A stretch of 64,000 nucleotides of DNA from Roseiarcus sp036488815 (lineage in GTDB: Bacteria; Pseudomonadota; Alphaproteobacteria; Rhizobiales; Beijerinckiaceae), in contig DASXGX010000147.1 of assembly GCA_036488815.1 (NCBI GenBank), forward strand, positions 1 to 64,000, written 5' to 3'. This document shows, in pieces, positions 42,494-51,152 of the stretch; within the stretch, counting starts at the first letter, position 1, and every line of letters begins with the position of its first letter. The position numbers and the translations under genes are program-made. The notes beneath the pieces are model-generated. The model searched no databases and had not been told where the DNA came from. It saw only the letters and a program-made list of their open reading frames with translations.

Positions 42494-43444
42494 ATGGATT
42501 TCAGGGCTCTGAAATATCTCGACGCCGTGGCGCGGACGGGCTCGCTGCGCGCAGCGGCGGATAAGCTTCACGTTGCTGGATCTTCCCTTAGTCGAATGAT
42601 CGCCATTCTCGAAGACGAGGCAGGCATGCCCCTTTTTGATCGCACGCCGCGGGGAATGCTGACGACGGAAACTGGCGAAATCTATCTTCGCTATGCTCGA
42701 GGCGTCCTTTTTGATCACGACCGGCTCAAGAGTGAAATTGGCGAGCTCAAGGGTCTCCAACGCGGCCATGTGAAGGTCGTCTCGATCGAGGGCATTGTCG
42801 CGGACTTTGTCGTCGCAACATTTGCTGAATTTAGAGAGATCCACTCTGGAGTCACCTTGGATCTTCGCGTCTTCGGCTCAGAGTTGGTGGTCGACAGCAT
42901 CAGCCGCGGCGAGGCAGATCTGGGGCTGGCCGCAAACCATCCGGAAGACAGTTCCATAGAGACAGTTTTGCGACTCTGCACTCCGCTTTTGGTCATCACA
43001 GCCCCGCAATTGGCGCCTGAGCGGTCAGCGCAAATTACCCTTCGAGAGGCGGCCGCTCGTTTCGATCTGGCCATCCCCGATGAGACCTATGCGATCCGAC
43101 GCCAGCTCGAAGCGTGCAGCCAATTCACACAGACGTCGCTCAAGCCCGCTCTCGTCACCAATTCCGTTTGTGCTCTGCGCAGCTTCGCGCAACGAGGCAT
43201 CGGAGCAACCTTTCTGCCGCTGATGGCGGTCCGGGAAGACATTGAATACGGCCGTCTCGTGGGCATCCCGCTGTCAGATCCGCTGCTACAAGAAGCGACG
43301 ATCGAGGTCATCGTGCCAGCGGGACGCTGGCGCTCCTCTGCGGCCACAGCATTCTCGCGCTTCCTTGAACAGACCGGACGCCGGCTCGCGGATGCTCAAG
43401 GAATGCAATGGCAATCAGGAATTGCGAAATCGAAAGTGACCTAG
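42494..43444 (+). CDS. LysR-family transcriptional regulator
   Basis: A 316-residue LysR regulator: winged helix-turn-helix at residues 1-60 (MDFRALKYLDAVARTGSLRA, AGSSLSRMIAILEDEAGMPL) and effector-binding domain from about 90 (VKVVSIEGIVADFV, RGEADLGLAANHPED, QRGIGATFLPLMAV). ATG 42494 gives the usual N-terminus; the earlier in-frame ATG at 42425 would add 23 atypical residues. It lies in the same direction between the hydrolase and the aspartate-dehydrogenase-like gene, and probably controls this module. Confidence 0.86.
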   Translation: MDFRALKYLDAVARTGSLRAAADKLHVAGSSLSRMIAILEDEAGMPLFDRTPRGMLTTETGEIYLRYARGVLFDHDRLKSEIGELKGLQRGHVKVVSIEGIVADFVVATFAEFREIHSGVTLDLRVFGSELVVDSISRGEADLGLAANHPEDSSIETVLRLCTPLLVITAPQLAPERSAQITLREAAARFDLAIPDETYAIRRQLEACSQFTQTSLKPALVTNSVCALRSFAQRGIGATFLPLMAVREDIEYGRLVGIPLSDPLLQEATIEVIVPAGRWRSSAATAFSRFLEQTGRRLADAQGMQWQSGIAKSKVT

Positions 43445-43484
43445 ACGTGAGACTCTCCGGTCGTCGGGCGATGAGGTTTCAGAA

Positions 43485-44315
43485 ATGGTAGACGACGAGA
43501 GTCGCTCACTTCGAAAACCAGTGCGTGTCGCGGTGGTGGGCCTTGGCGCGGTCGGGCTCAGGGTGGTCGAGGCGCTGAGCGCGGGGGTTCCGGGCTGCGA
43601 ACTTGCCGCAATCGTGGTCCGTGATCGGACAAAGGCGGCAAAACAACTCAGCCTCAACCGACCCGTTCCTCTTCTCTCCCTCGAGGACATCGAACCGCAC
43701 GCCGACATCGTCGTCGAATGTGCTCCAGCCCACATGCTCCCCGATATCGTAGCGCCTTTTCTTCGGGCGGGAAAAACCGCCATCGTCCTCAGCGCCAGCG
43801 CCATTCTCTCCAACTATTATCTCGTCGATATCGCGAGGGCCAACGGCGGCCAGATCGTAGTGCCAACGGGCGCTTTGCTGGGACTTGATGCGGTGACGGC
43901 TGCTGCGGAGGGTACAATTCATTCGGTTCGAATGACTACGCGCAAACCTGTGGCCGGTCTGATGGGAGCGCCCTACTTGGTCGACCGTAACATCAGCTTC
44001 GGTGAGATTGTCGAGCCGCTCTGCGTGTTTCGAGGCACGCCAAGGGAGGCCGCTGTCGGTTTTCCCGCCAATCTCAACGTGGCGGCGGCGTTGTCACTTG
44101 CGGGGATCGGGCCCGACCGCACCACGCTCGAGATTTGGGCCGACCCCTCGCTCGATCGAAATATACACACGATCGAGGTCGAGTCGGACTCGGCTCGCTT
44201 TTCAATGACGATTGAAAATATCCCGACCGACAATCCGAAGACGAGTCGGATCGCCGCGCTGTCGGTTGTTTCATATCTTCGCAAAATCGGCGCCCCGCTG
44301 CGGATTGGTTCTTGA
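43485..44315 (+). CDS. Aspartate dehydrogenase-like NAD(P)-dependent oxidoreductase
   Basis: A 276-residue enzyme of the L-aspartate dehydrogenase (NadX) family. The Rossmann domain is VRVAVVGLGAVGLRVVEAL; the family-specific parts are TGALLGLDAVTAAAEG, GFPANLNVAAALSLAGIGPD and DRNIHTIEVESDSARFSMTI followed by ENIPTDNPKTSRIAALSVVS, which include the Asn and His used in catalysis. GAGG lies 8 nt before the ATG. AspDH-like genes in catabolic clusters often act on other imino acids, so a role in handling nitrogen from the substrate is possible; NAD biosynthesis is less likely in this setting. Confidence 0.8.
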   Translation: MVDDESRSLRKPVRVAVVGLGAVGLRVVEALSAGVPGCELAAIVVRDRTKAAKQLSLNRPVPLLSLEDIEPHADIVVECAPAHMLPDIVAPFLRAGKTAIVLSASAILSNYYLVDIARANGGQIVVPTGALLGLDAVTAAAEGTIHSVRMTTRKPVAGLMGAPYLVDRNISFGEIVEPLCVFRGTPREAAVGFPANLNVAAALSLAGIGPDRTTLEIWADPSLDRNIHTIEVESDSARFSMTIENIPTDNPKTSRIAALSVVSYLRKIGAPLRIGS

Positions 44316-44342
44316 TGTCTTCCATCGGCGAGGAAAAGCAAA

Positions 44343-44432
44343 ATGGATTTAGGTCTGTCTTGGAAGCGGGGCCGCGCCATTGCTGCGGCCACGGCGCGAG
44401 ATGGAGCAGGTCGTAGTCGCCGACTTCGTTGA
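44343..44432 (+). pseudogene. Possible start of a broken SDR gene
   Basis: GAGG stands 9 nt before an ATG at 44343, and the peptide begins MDLGLSWKRGRAIAAATA, similar to MDLGLxGKRAIVTA at the start of many short-chain dehydrogenases. It ends at a TGA after 29 residues, and no other SDR motif follows. If real it is only a scar of a deleted gene between the AspDH-like gene and the ABC ATPase. The match is short and may be chance. Confidence 0.22.
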
Positions 44433-44512
44433 GGCTGCATTAGCCTTTGTCAGCTAGGAACGCCTCGAACATCTTGAGTCGGCGATGTTCGGGCAAGCGC
44501 GGAAGAAGCAAC

Positions 44513-45568
44513 ATGGCGTCGCTCTCGATCGAGAATGTGAAGAAGTCCTTCGGCGCCACGCCGATCCTGCGTGGCGTCTCGATTCACATTCCGGATGGCG
44601 CGTTCGTCATATTGGTGGGCCCATCTGGATGTGGAAAGTCGACCTTGTTGCGCATGATCGCGGGCCTCGAGGAGATCACCGCGGGAGAAATCAGAATTGG
44701 CTCGCGCGTGGTGAACGGCGTCGCGCCCAAGGAGCGCGACATCGCAATGGTGTTTCAATCCTACGCCCTTTACCCGCACATGACCGTCGAGCAGAACATG
44801 GGGTTCTCCCTCAGGAGTAAGGCGGCGCCGAAGGAGGAGGTCAAGCTCAAGGTCGCTCGCGCCGCCGGCATCCTCGGTCTGCAGGATCTGCTCGGGCGCT
44901 ATCCCAAGGAACTGTCCGGCGGTCAACGCCAGCGCGTCGCGATGGGGCGAGCCATCGTGCGCGACCCTTCAGTTTTTTTGTTCGATGAGCCGCTCTCCAA
45001 TCTCGACGCCAAGCTGCGAGTCCAGATGCGTGGCGAGATCAAGTCGCTGCATCAGCGCTTGGAGACCACCACGGTCTACGTCACCCACGACCAGATCGAG
45101 GCGATGACGATGGCGGATAAGATCGTGGTGATGAACGAGGGGAGGATCGAACAGATCGGCGCCCCGCTCGAACTCTATGATCGTCCCGCCAATCTCTTCG
45201 TCGCCGGCTTCATCGGGTCTCCGGCGATGAACTTCATCGCCGGGACCGTGTGCGACGAAGGATTTCGAACGCCCGACGGTTTGGTGCTGCCGCTGGACGC
45301 GAACGCGGCGACCCATGTCGGCAGCGCCGCCGTCTATGGAATCCGTCCTGAACATCTGGCGCTGGACGGCGACGGCCTGCCTTTCGCCGTCGAACTCGTC
45401 GAGCCCACGGGGTCGGAAACTCACGTGCAGGGAAGGCTCGGCGATCAGGCGATCTCGGGCATTTTTCACGAACGCGTCGACACCAAACCTGGCGAGACGG
45501 TCCGTGTGACGCCGCAGTCTGGCGCCGTCCATCTGTTTGACGCGCAATGGACCCGACGCCTCAACTAG
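44513..45568 (+). CDS. ABC importer ATP-binding protein (UgpC/MsmK type)
   Basis: A 351-residue ATPase of carbohydrate-type importers. Walker A is LVGPSGCGKSTLL, Q-loop MVFQSYALYPHMTV, signature ELSGGQRQRVAMGRAI, Walker B VFLFDEPLSNLD and H-loop YVTHDQIEAMT. The C-terminal OB-like regulatory domain (YGIRPEHLAL, EPTGSETHVQGRL) is the MalK/UgpC form. ATG 44513 follows GGAAGAAG. The importer operon at 46912-50015 lacks its own ATPase, so this gene is the natural partner, although the repeat copy B and a TIM-barrel gene lie between. It is similar to the ATPase at 61799. Confidence 0.88.
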   Translation: MASLSIENVKKSFGATPILRGVSIHIPDGAFVILVGPSGCGKSTLLRMIAGLEEITAGEIRIGSRVVNGVAPKERDIAMVFQSYALYPHMTVEQNMGFSLRSKAAPKEEVKLKVARAAGILGLQDLLGRYPKELSGGQRQRVAMGRAIVRDPSVFLFDEPLSNLDAKLRVQMRGEIKSLHQRLETTTVYVTHDQIEAMTMADKIVVMNEGRIEQIGAPLELYDRPANLFVAGFIGSPAMNFIAGTVCDEGFRTPDGLVLPLDANAATHVGSAAVYGIRPEHLALDGDGLPFAVELVEPTGSETHVQGRLGDQAISGIFHERVDTKPGETVRVTPQSGAVHLFDAQWTRRLN

Positions 45569-45659
45569 GCGGTCTGTCGGTGCGCTTTTGCCACGCCCAG
45601 ACGCCTCGTCCTCCCGACGCTGGTGACCGGCCATGTATTCGACTGCTGCGATAGTGGTC

Positions 45660-45756
45660 GCGTTGCCTTTTTAGCAGCGGTCTGCTCGAAACATTGTAAT
45701 TGACCAGGCGCCTAACCCGAGCGAACCTCATCACCATGTGAGGCTCGGGATTTAAG
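45660..45756. repeat. Dispersed ~97-bp repeat, copy B
   Basis: The second copy of the repeat at 36275-36371, same orientation, about 91% identical over the first 78 positions. The hairpin AGCAG-CGGT-CTGCT is kept (45673-45686). In this copy the block ends right at the AAGGAG ribosome site (45754-45759) of the isomerase gene at 45766, so it forms its leader and perhaps its promoter or operator region. No target-site duplication is evident by eye. Confidence 0.7.
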
Positions 45757-45765
45757 GAGTCGAAT

Positions 45766-46731
45766 GTGAAGACCGCCTTGTACACCGTCACCTATAGCGG
45801 GATGTTCTACAAGGGCGGCGCGCTGCCCCTGGAGGAGATCTTCCCGAGGGTCGCCGACATGGGCTTCGAGGGCATCGAGATTGGAGCGAAGCGGCCGGTG
45901 GCCTCGCCGCTTGATCTGACCCAGCAGCGGCGCACGGCCATTCGCCGCCTCAGCGACCAACACGCGCTTCCGATCGGATGCATTGGCTCGTACAGCGACT
46001 TGGGCAGCCCGGTGATGGAGTATCGCGAGGCGCAGTTGATCTTCCTGCGCGAGACCATTCGGCTGGCGCACGACGTCGCGTCGCCGGTCGTCCGCGTCTT
46101 CGCGGCGTGGCCGGGCGTGACCCTGCGCGATGGACAGGCGTATTACGAGCTGGCGAAGAGCTACGGATGGCATGACGTCACTTGGTTCGAGCAGTGGGTG
46201 TGGGTTCGTGAGGCTCTGGCCGAAGCCAGCCGATGGGCGGAGGAATACGGCGTCGTACTCGCGCTCCAGAACCATCGGCCCGTCACCAATACATACCGCG
46301 ACGTTCTCGATCTGGTGGGCGAGATCGATTCCCCGAATCTCAAGGCGTGCATTGACGCTCCTCACCTCGCCGACCAGAGCGACGCTGCTGTCCGCAAGGC
46401 GCTCCTGGAGACCGGCAACCTTCAGGCATGGTCGCACTTCGGAGGCTACGAGCAAACCGACGACGACCGGGTGCTCGAGAACACCGGCGAGGGCGTGATC
46501 GCGGTGAACTACCCGGCCTTCTTCCGCGCGCTGCGCGAAATCAACTACGACGGATTCGTCGCCTACGAGGGATGCGGTCCCGCCTTGGTCGGCCACCGCT
46601 ATCAGGGGGTCGAGGAGGTCGATCGCCGGGTGCGACTGGCCCTGGCGTACATGAAGCGGCAGATCGCTGCTGCGGAGGCGGCGGTGGGGTCGCAAAGTTC
46701 GCGCCGCGCGACCGAGGGCGTGGGAGCTTAG
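45766..46731 (+). CDS. Sugar phosphate isomerase/epimerase family (TIM barrel)
   Basis: A 321-residue xylose-isomerase-like TIM-barrel protein. Barrel strands with metal-ligand positions include GFEGIEIGAKRP, VVLALQNHRPVTNTYRDVLDL, KACIDAPHLADQS, WSHFGGYEQTDDD and FVAYEGCGPAL, which supply the Glu/Asp/His set of IolE/IolI-type enzymes. The start is GTG 45766, with AAGGAG 6 nt upstream. It begins the sugar-type operon that continues with the importer genes. Typical activity is isomerisation or dehydration of a free sugar or cyclitol; the substrate is unknown. Confidence 0.82.
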   Translation: MKTALYTVTYSGMFYKGGALPLEEIFPRVADMGFEGIEIGAKRPVASPLDLTQQRRTAIRRLSDQHALPIGCIGSYSDLGSPVMEYREAQLIFLRETIRLAHDVASPVVRVFAAWPGVTLRDGQAYYELAKSYGWHDVTWFEQWVWVREALAEASRWAEEYGVVLALQNHRPVTNTYRDVLDLVGEIDSPNLKACIDAPHLADQSDAAVRKALLETGNLQAWSHFGGYEQTDDDRVLENTGEGVIAVNYPAFFRALREINYDGFVAYEGCGPALVGHRYQGVEEVDRRVRLALAYMKRQIAAAEAAVGSQSSRRATEGVGA

Positions 46732-46911
46732 AGATGAGCACGCGCAAGGCGCCTCGCATGTGTCGCACGCCGCCGTCCGTTCCGCCGGCTCTGCAGTAGG
46801 GCTGGAGCGGCCGGGCGGTGAAGGAGGCCTAAAGAAGCCTGTACCCGTCGACCAGTTCTGCTCCGCAGCGGCCGAAATACTTCAATAATAATTTTGGTGA
46901 GGGAGGCGACG

Positions 46912-48162
46912 ATGAATAGACAGACCTTGTCCCGCGCGACCGCCGCGACGTTGCTTGGCTTCGCCGCGCTTGCCGGGGGCGGGAAGAGTTACGCATCGGA
47001 CTTGACCATGTGGGTCGAGACTGACCCCAATTACGAGGCGGCCGCAAAGCAGGAAGCGGCCGAATACGAGAAGGCGACGGGCGTCCACATCAAGCTGAGT
47101 TTTGTCCCTTGGGCTCAATACGGAGCGAAGATCACCGCCGCGTTCAAGGCCGGGTCGCAGCCGGACCTGATTGAAGGCGTCGCGTCGTGGCTATACGCGC
47201 AGAAGACGGGCGGACAGCTCTCCGAAGCGCCAGCCGACCTCGCTTCCCTGATGCCGGGCATCGATAAGGCGTCGCTGGTGCCCGTCGAATGGAAGGACAA
47301 GTACTACGGCGTGCCGCTGAACGTGAACATCGACGTTGGTCCGCTCTCGCTCTACAATGTCGATGCATTCGAAAAGGCGGGCGTCACGCCGAAGTGGAGC
47401 GACTGGGCCGCCTACGTGGCCGACCTGCAGAAGCTGACCATCACGTCCAACGGAAAGATCACCCGATCCGGCATCGAGATGATGGGCGGGGATCAGATGA
47501 ACCAGTTCCTGAACTATTTCCTACAGGCGGGCGGCAAGTTCTACTCCGACGATAAAAAGTCGGTGCAGATCAACAACAAGTCCGGCGAGGTTGCTCTCCA
47601 GACGATGTACGACCTGCTGAACACCGCTCATGTCGACAGCCCGGAACTCACCGACTGGGTGGGCATCGCAAGCGGAACGGCTGCAACGATCACCTACGGG
47701 CCATGGTACACCGCCACCTTGAAGGCGTCCTTCCCCAACTTCAAGTGGGGCTGGGCGACCCTTCCCCTGATCCCCAACGCCGCCGGGCCGTACTTTCCCG
47801 GCACCAACGTCTGGGCGTGGATGGTTCCAACGGAGAGCCCAAACAAGTCTGCCGCCTGGGATTACATTCGCTGGCTCAACAACAACACGCGGCGGTTGGC
47901 TTGGTCGGAAAAGACGGGTGAGATCCCAGCGGTCCAGGCCTTGTGGAGCGAACCGACAGTCGCCAACGACCCGCGCTGGGCGCCCTGGCTGCCGTACCTC
48001 AAATACCAGATCCCGCTGCTCTACATCGGGCCGCAGGACACCTATCAGACGGTGCTCACCAACATGGTGACCTCTGTGCTCCTCAAGCAGTCGTCAATCC
48101 CCGCGGCGTTGAAGTCCGCGGAGGACCAGTTGAACCAGATGCTAGCGGGACTTCCGAACTAG
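46912..48162 (+). CDS. ABC importer solute-binding protein (sugar type, family 1)
   Basis: A 416-residue periplasmic binding protein. The N-terminus (ATAATLLGFAALAGGGKSYA then SDLTMW) is a Sec signal peptide with a likely cut after SYA. The mature part has the MalE/UgpB pattern: YEKATGVHIKLSFVPWAQY, AAFKAGSQPDLIEG, YYGVPLNVNI and PTESPNKSAAWDYIRWLNN. ATG 46912 has GGGAGG 5 nt upstream. It is followed by two permease genes and preceded by the isomerase, so it should capture a sugar or sugar-like compound outside the membrane. Confidence 0.87.
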   Translation: MNRQTLSRATAATLLGFAALAGGGKSYASDLTMWVETDPNYEAAAKQEAAEYEKATGVHIKLSFVPWAQYGAKITAAFKAGSQPDLIEGVASWLYAQKTGGQLSEAPADLASLMPGIDKASLVPVEWKDKYYGVPLNVNIDVGPLSLYNVDAFEKAGVTPKWSDWAAYVADLQKLTITSNGKITRSGIEMMGGDQMNQFLNYFLQAGGKFYSDDKKSVQINNKSGEVALQTMYDLLNTAHVDSPELTDWVGIASGTAATITYGPWYTATLKASFPNFKWGWATLPLIPNAAGPYFPGTNVWAWMVPTESPNKSAAWDYIRWLNNNTRRLAWSEKTGEIPAVQALWSEPTVANDPRWAPWLPYLKYQIPLLYIGPQDTYQTVLTNMVTSVLLKQSSIPAALKSAEDQLNQMLAGLPN

Positions 48163-48207
48163 GGGTGTGGCCTTGCTACCCGGCGCCGGAATCTAAGGCG
48201 GGACATC

Positions 48208-49125
48208 ATGGTCGTGCGGTTTCTCAAGCAACTCAAGCGGACGGCCGGACGTCATGCATTCCTATTGGTGGTCCTGACGCCCGCCGCCCTCTGGATCCTC
48301 GCCTTCCGCTACTTCCCGATTGCCTACCTCGCCGATCTGAGCCTGCAGACCGGCGCGGCCGGCAGGTCGAAGTTCGTCGGCCTCACCAACTACCAGGCCG
48401 CTCTCTCCGACAGCATCTTTCACACCGCCGTCCTCAACACCATCGAATACACGGTGTTGTTCCTCGTCGTCCAACTTCCGCTCGCGCTGCTCATCGCCGT
48501 CGGCATCAACTCACTGCGGCGGCAGTCGGTGCGGCAGGCCGTCCTGACGCTGTACTTCCTGCCGCTCGTCGCCTCGACGGCCGCTATGGCGGTCGTCTTC
48601 GTCTATCTCTACCACCCCGTCTACGGCCTGCTCAATTATGGGCTGACGTCGATTGGGCTTCCGGCGCTCAGCTACCTGCATAGTTCGACGCAGGCGCTAC
48701 CCGCCGTGGCGGCGATGGCTGTGTGGAAGTCGCTCGGCTTCCCCGTGATCATCTTCTTGGCTGGACTGCTCTCGATCCCTCGCGAGCTGTACGATGCTGC
48801 AGCGGTTGACGGCGCGGGGGCCTGGCTCCGATTCTGGGGGATCACACTCCCGCTGCTGCGCCCCACCACCACGCTGCTGCTGGTGATCCAGGGCGTGGAG
48901 AGCCTGCGGGCCTTCACTCCGGTGTACGTCATGACCGCCACCAGCGGTTCCGCGGCGGGCGGCCCCAACAATGCAACGCTTGTCTGGTCTCTGGACATCT
49001 TCCAACTGGCGTTCCAGTTCAACAGGTTCGGCTACGCGGCGGCGCTGGCCATGTTCATGTTCATCATCGTCGCGATCTTTATGGTCATACAGGTCAAGAC
49101 GACCCGAGCGGGCTGGGAGTACTGA
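48208..49125 (+). CDS. ABC importer permease (MalF type)
   Basis: A 305-residue inner-membrane permease with six hydrophobic segments. The EAA loop that docks to the ATPase reads YDAAAVDGAGAWLRFWGITLPLLRP (positions about 193-217). A large N-terminal helix (LLVVLTPAALWILAFRYFPI) and LTNYQAALSD are typical of MalF/UgpA proteins. Its TGA overlaps the ATG of the next permease (TGATG at 49123-49127), giving coupled translation and the usual 1:1 heterodimer. Confidence 0.9.
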   Translation: MVVRFLKQLKRTAGRHAFLLVVLTPAALWILAFRYFPIAYLADLSLQTGAAGRSKFVGLTNYQAALSDSIFHTAVLNTIEYTVLFLVVQLPLALLIAVGINSLRRQSVRQAVLTLYFLPLVASTAAMAVVFVYLYHPVYGLLNYGLTSIGLPALSYLHSSTQALPAVAAMAVWKSLGFPVIIFLAGLLSIPRELYDAAAVDGAGAWLRFWGITLPLLRPTTTLLLVIQGVESLRAFTPVYVMTATSGSAAGGPNNATLVWSLDIFQLAFQFNRFGYAAALAMFMFIIVAIFMVIQVKTTRAGWEY

Positions 49126-50015
49126 TGACGGTGTCGAGCACTCGTCGCCTAGCAGAGGCTCAGCCTTGGCCATGGCGCCAGTTGCGGGGACTTGCGACCC
49201 GGCGTTCCTGGCCGCGAATCGGGGGTCTGGCCGTGCTGTGGGTGGGCGGGCTGCTCATGGTCGTCCCGTTCGTCTGGATGGTCATCAGCTCGTTCAAGTC
49301 CGCCGAAGAGATCCTCAGTCTGCCCCCGACATTGCTCCCCAAGGATCCGACGCTCGAGAACTACCGGGAGATCCTTGCGGGCGGCTTTGGGCGATACATG
49401 CTGAACAGCGTCGTCGTGACGACCGCCACCACCGCCTCGATCGTTATCTCGTCGGCCGCCCTCGGCTTCGTGTTCGCCAAGACCCGGTTCGTCGGTCGCG
49501 ATCTCATCTTCGCGGCCTTCTTGGCGACGATGGCTCTGCCGTTCGAAGTCCTGGCCATCCCACTGCTGATCATGTTCCAGCCGCTAGGCGCGGTCGACCA
49601 AGAATGGGGCCTCGTCGTTCCGTTCATGGTCGACGTCTTCGCCGTCTACATCTGCCGCCAGTACATGGCCTCCATCCCCAACGACTATCTCGACGCCGCG
49701 CGTGTCGATGGCCTCGGCGACTTCCGGATCTTCTGGCACATCGTCCTGCCAATGAGCCGCCCGGCCATCGCCGCTGTCGCCATCCTCAGCTTCCTCTACA
49801 ACTGGGATCAGCTGTTCTGGCCCTTGGTCCTCATCACGAGCCAGCAGAACGCGACGGTCCCGCTCGGCATCGTCGACCTCTCAACGCAGTTCGGGCCCAT
49901 CTACAACCTGACGATGGCCGCCAGCACGATCACCGTCGTGCCGACTGTGATCGTGTTCTTCATCTTCCGCAGACAGTTCGTCGAAGGAATGATGATGCAG
50001 GGCCTCAAGGGGTAA
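49125..50015 (+). CDS. ABC importer permease (MalG type)
   Basis: A 296-residue inner-membrane permease with six hydrophobic segments. The N-terminal signature VPFVWMVISSFKSAEEIL is the MalG/UgpE form; the EAA loop reads YLDAARVDGLGDFRIFWHIVLPMSRP. It pairs with the permease at 48208 and, presumably, the ATPase at 44513. The next gene, an oxidoreductase, follows after 9 bp with AAGGAG before its ATG. Confidence 0.9.
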   Translation: MTVSSTRRLAEAQPWPWRQLRGLATRRSWPRIGGLAVLWVGGLLMVVPFVWMVISSFKSAEEILSLPPTLLPKDPTLENYREILAGGFGRYMLNSVVVTTATTASIVISSAALGFVFAKTRFVGRDLIFAAFLATMALPFEVLAIPLLIMFQPLGAVDQEWGLVVPFMVDVFAVYICRQYMASIPNDYLDAARVDGLGDFRIFWHIVLPMSRPAIAAVAILSFLYNWDQLFWPLVLITSQQNATVPLGIVDLSTQFGPIYNLTMAASTITVVPTVIVFFIFRRQFVEGMMMQGLKG

Positions 50016-50024
50016 GGAGTCGCA

Positions 50025-51140
50025 ATGACAACGAAGTCTCTCGGTATCGGCGTCATCGGAACCGGTGATGTCGCTCTCAAACTGTACCTGCCCGTGATCA
50101 GTGAGATCGATCCCTCCCGAGCTTGGCTGGCGGCGGTGGCGGACGTCGACGTAGAGCGTGCGCGCCGGGCGCAAGCCAAGTTCGGCGGCCGGCACGTATT
50201 CAGCGACTACCGCGATCTTCTGGCCTGTCCTGACGTCGATGTCGTCGTCAATCTGACTCGCCACAAGGTGCACGCGGAGATCAACCTCGCGGCCCTCGAC
50301 GCCGGCAAGCACCTCTATACCGAAAAGCCAATGGCGACGACGCTGGAAGAGGCGGACCTGATCGTCAAGAAGGCCGCCAGCGCCGGCGTCGCCCTCGCCG
50401 CCGCGCCGGCCATCGTGCTCGATCCGCAAGTGGCCTTCACCAAGCAGCTTTATGTCGAGGGCCGTCTCGGCCGCATGTGTTTCGCGAGAGTTCATGGATC
50501 CCACGAGGGCGGGACCCTCCATGGCCACTACTACGACTCGGCCTGGTACCACATGCGTTCAGAGGGCGGTGGGCCACTCTTCGACACGGGCGTCTATGCC
50601 CTGCACACGATCACTGGCGTCCTCGGGCCAGCCAAGCGGGTCGTCGCCTTCTCGGGCCTCTGCATCCCCGAGCGCCACGTTTCCAGCGTGTGGCAGGAGG
50701 GTTTCAAGCCCTACGAGATCACTGCTGATGTCGACGACAATGTCCTTATGATGCTCGACTGGGGCAACGGCACGTTCGGCCAGGTCGATGCGTCGCATTG
50801 CATGCTCGCCTCGCAGGGTCCGTGGGCCGAATTCTACGGCAGCAAGGGCGTCGTGGTGTCGGGCGCCGGGGAAGCGCCGCGCAACGAGGGCGTGCCGCCG
50901 CTCCAGGTGTATCAGGAGCCGCTGGACTTCGATCGGCGCGGCTGGTTCAAGCCCTATCCCGATCGAGGCGCGCAGCGCTGGCACGTCGGCCACGGCGTGC
51001 CCTCGTTCATCGAGGCGATCCACGCCGGCGAGCGTCCAGCCAACAGCGGCGAACACGCCCGGCACGTCATCGAGATCATCGAGAAGGCTGTCGAGTCGGC
51101 AGCGACCGGTCAGGTCTGCGAGCTCACCACGACGTTCTGA
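50025..51140 (+). CDS. Gfo/Idh/MocA-family oxidoreductase
   Basis: A 371-residue NAD(P)-dependent dehydrogenase. The Rossmann fold is GIGVIGTGDVALKLYLPVI; the family motif YTEKPMATTLEEADLI carries the Glu-Lys-Pro with the catalytic Lys. The C-terminal sheet domain (ARVHGSHEGG, YDSAWYHMRSEGGGPLFDTGVY) includes the Asp/His region. Members oxidise sugars, inositols or their derivatives. It lies between the importer and a second TIM-barrel isomerase, so the imported compound is probably oxidised here and then isomerised or split. Confidence 0.85.
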   Translation: MTTKSLGIGVIGTGDVALKLYLPVISEIDPSRAWLAAVADVDVERARRAQAKFGGRHVFSDYRDLLACPDVDVVVNLTRHKVHAEINLAALDAGKHLYTEKPMATTLEEADLIVKKAASAGVALAAAPAIVLDPQVAFTKQLYVEGRLGRMCFARVHGSHEGGTLHGHYYDSAWYHMRSEGGGPLFDTGVYALHTITGVLGPAKRVVAFSGLCIPERHVSSVWQEGFKPYEITADVDDNVLMMLDWGNGTFGQVDASHCMLASQGPWAEFYGSKGVVVSGAGEAPRNEGVPPLQVYQEPLDFDRRGWFKPYPDRGAQRWHVGHGVPSFIEAIHAGERPANSGEHARHVIEIIEKAVESAATGQVCELTTTF

Positions 51141-51152
51141 GGATGACGACAC

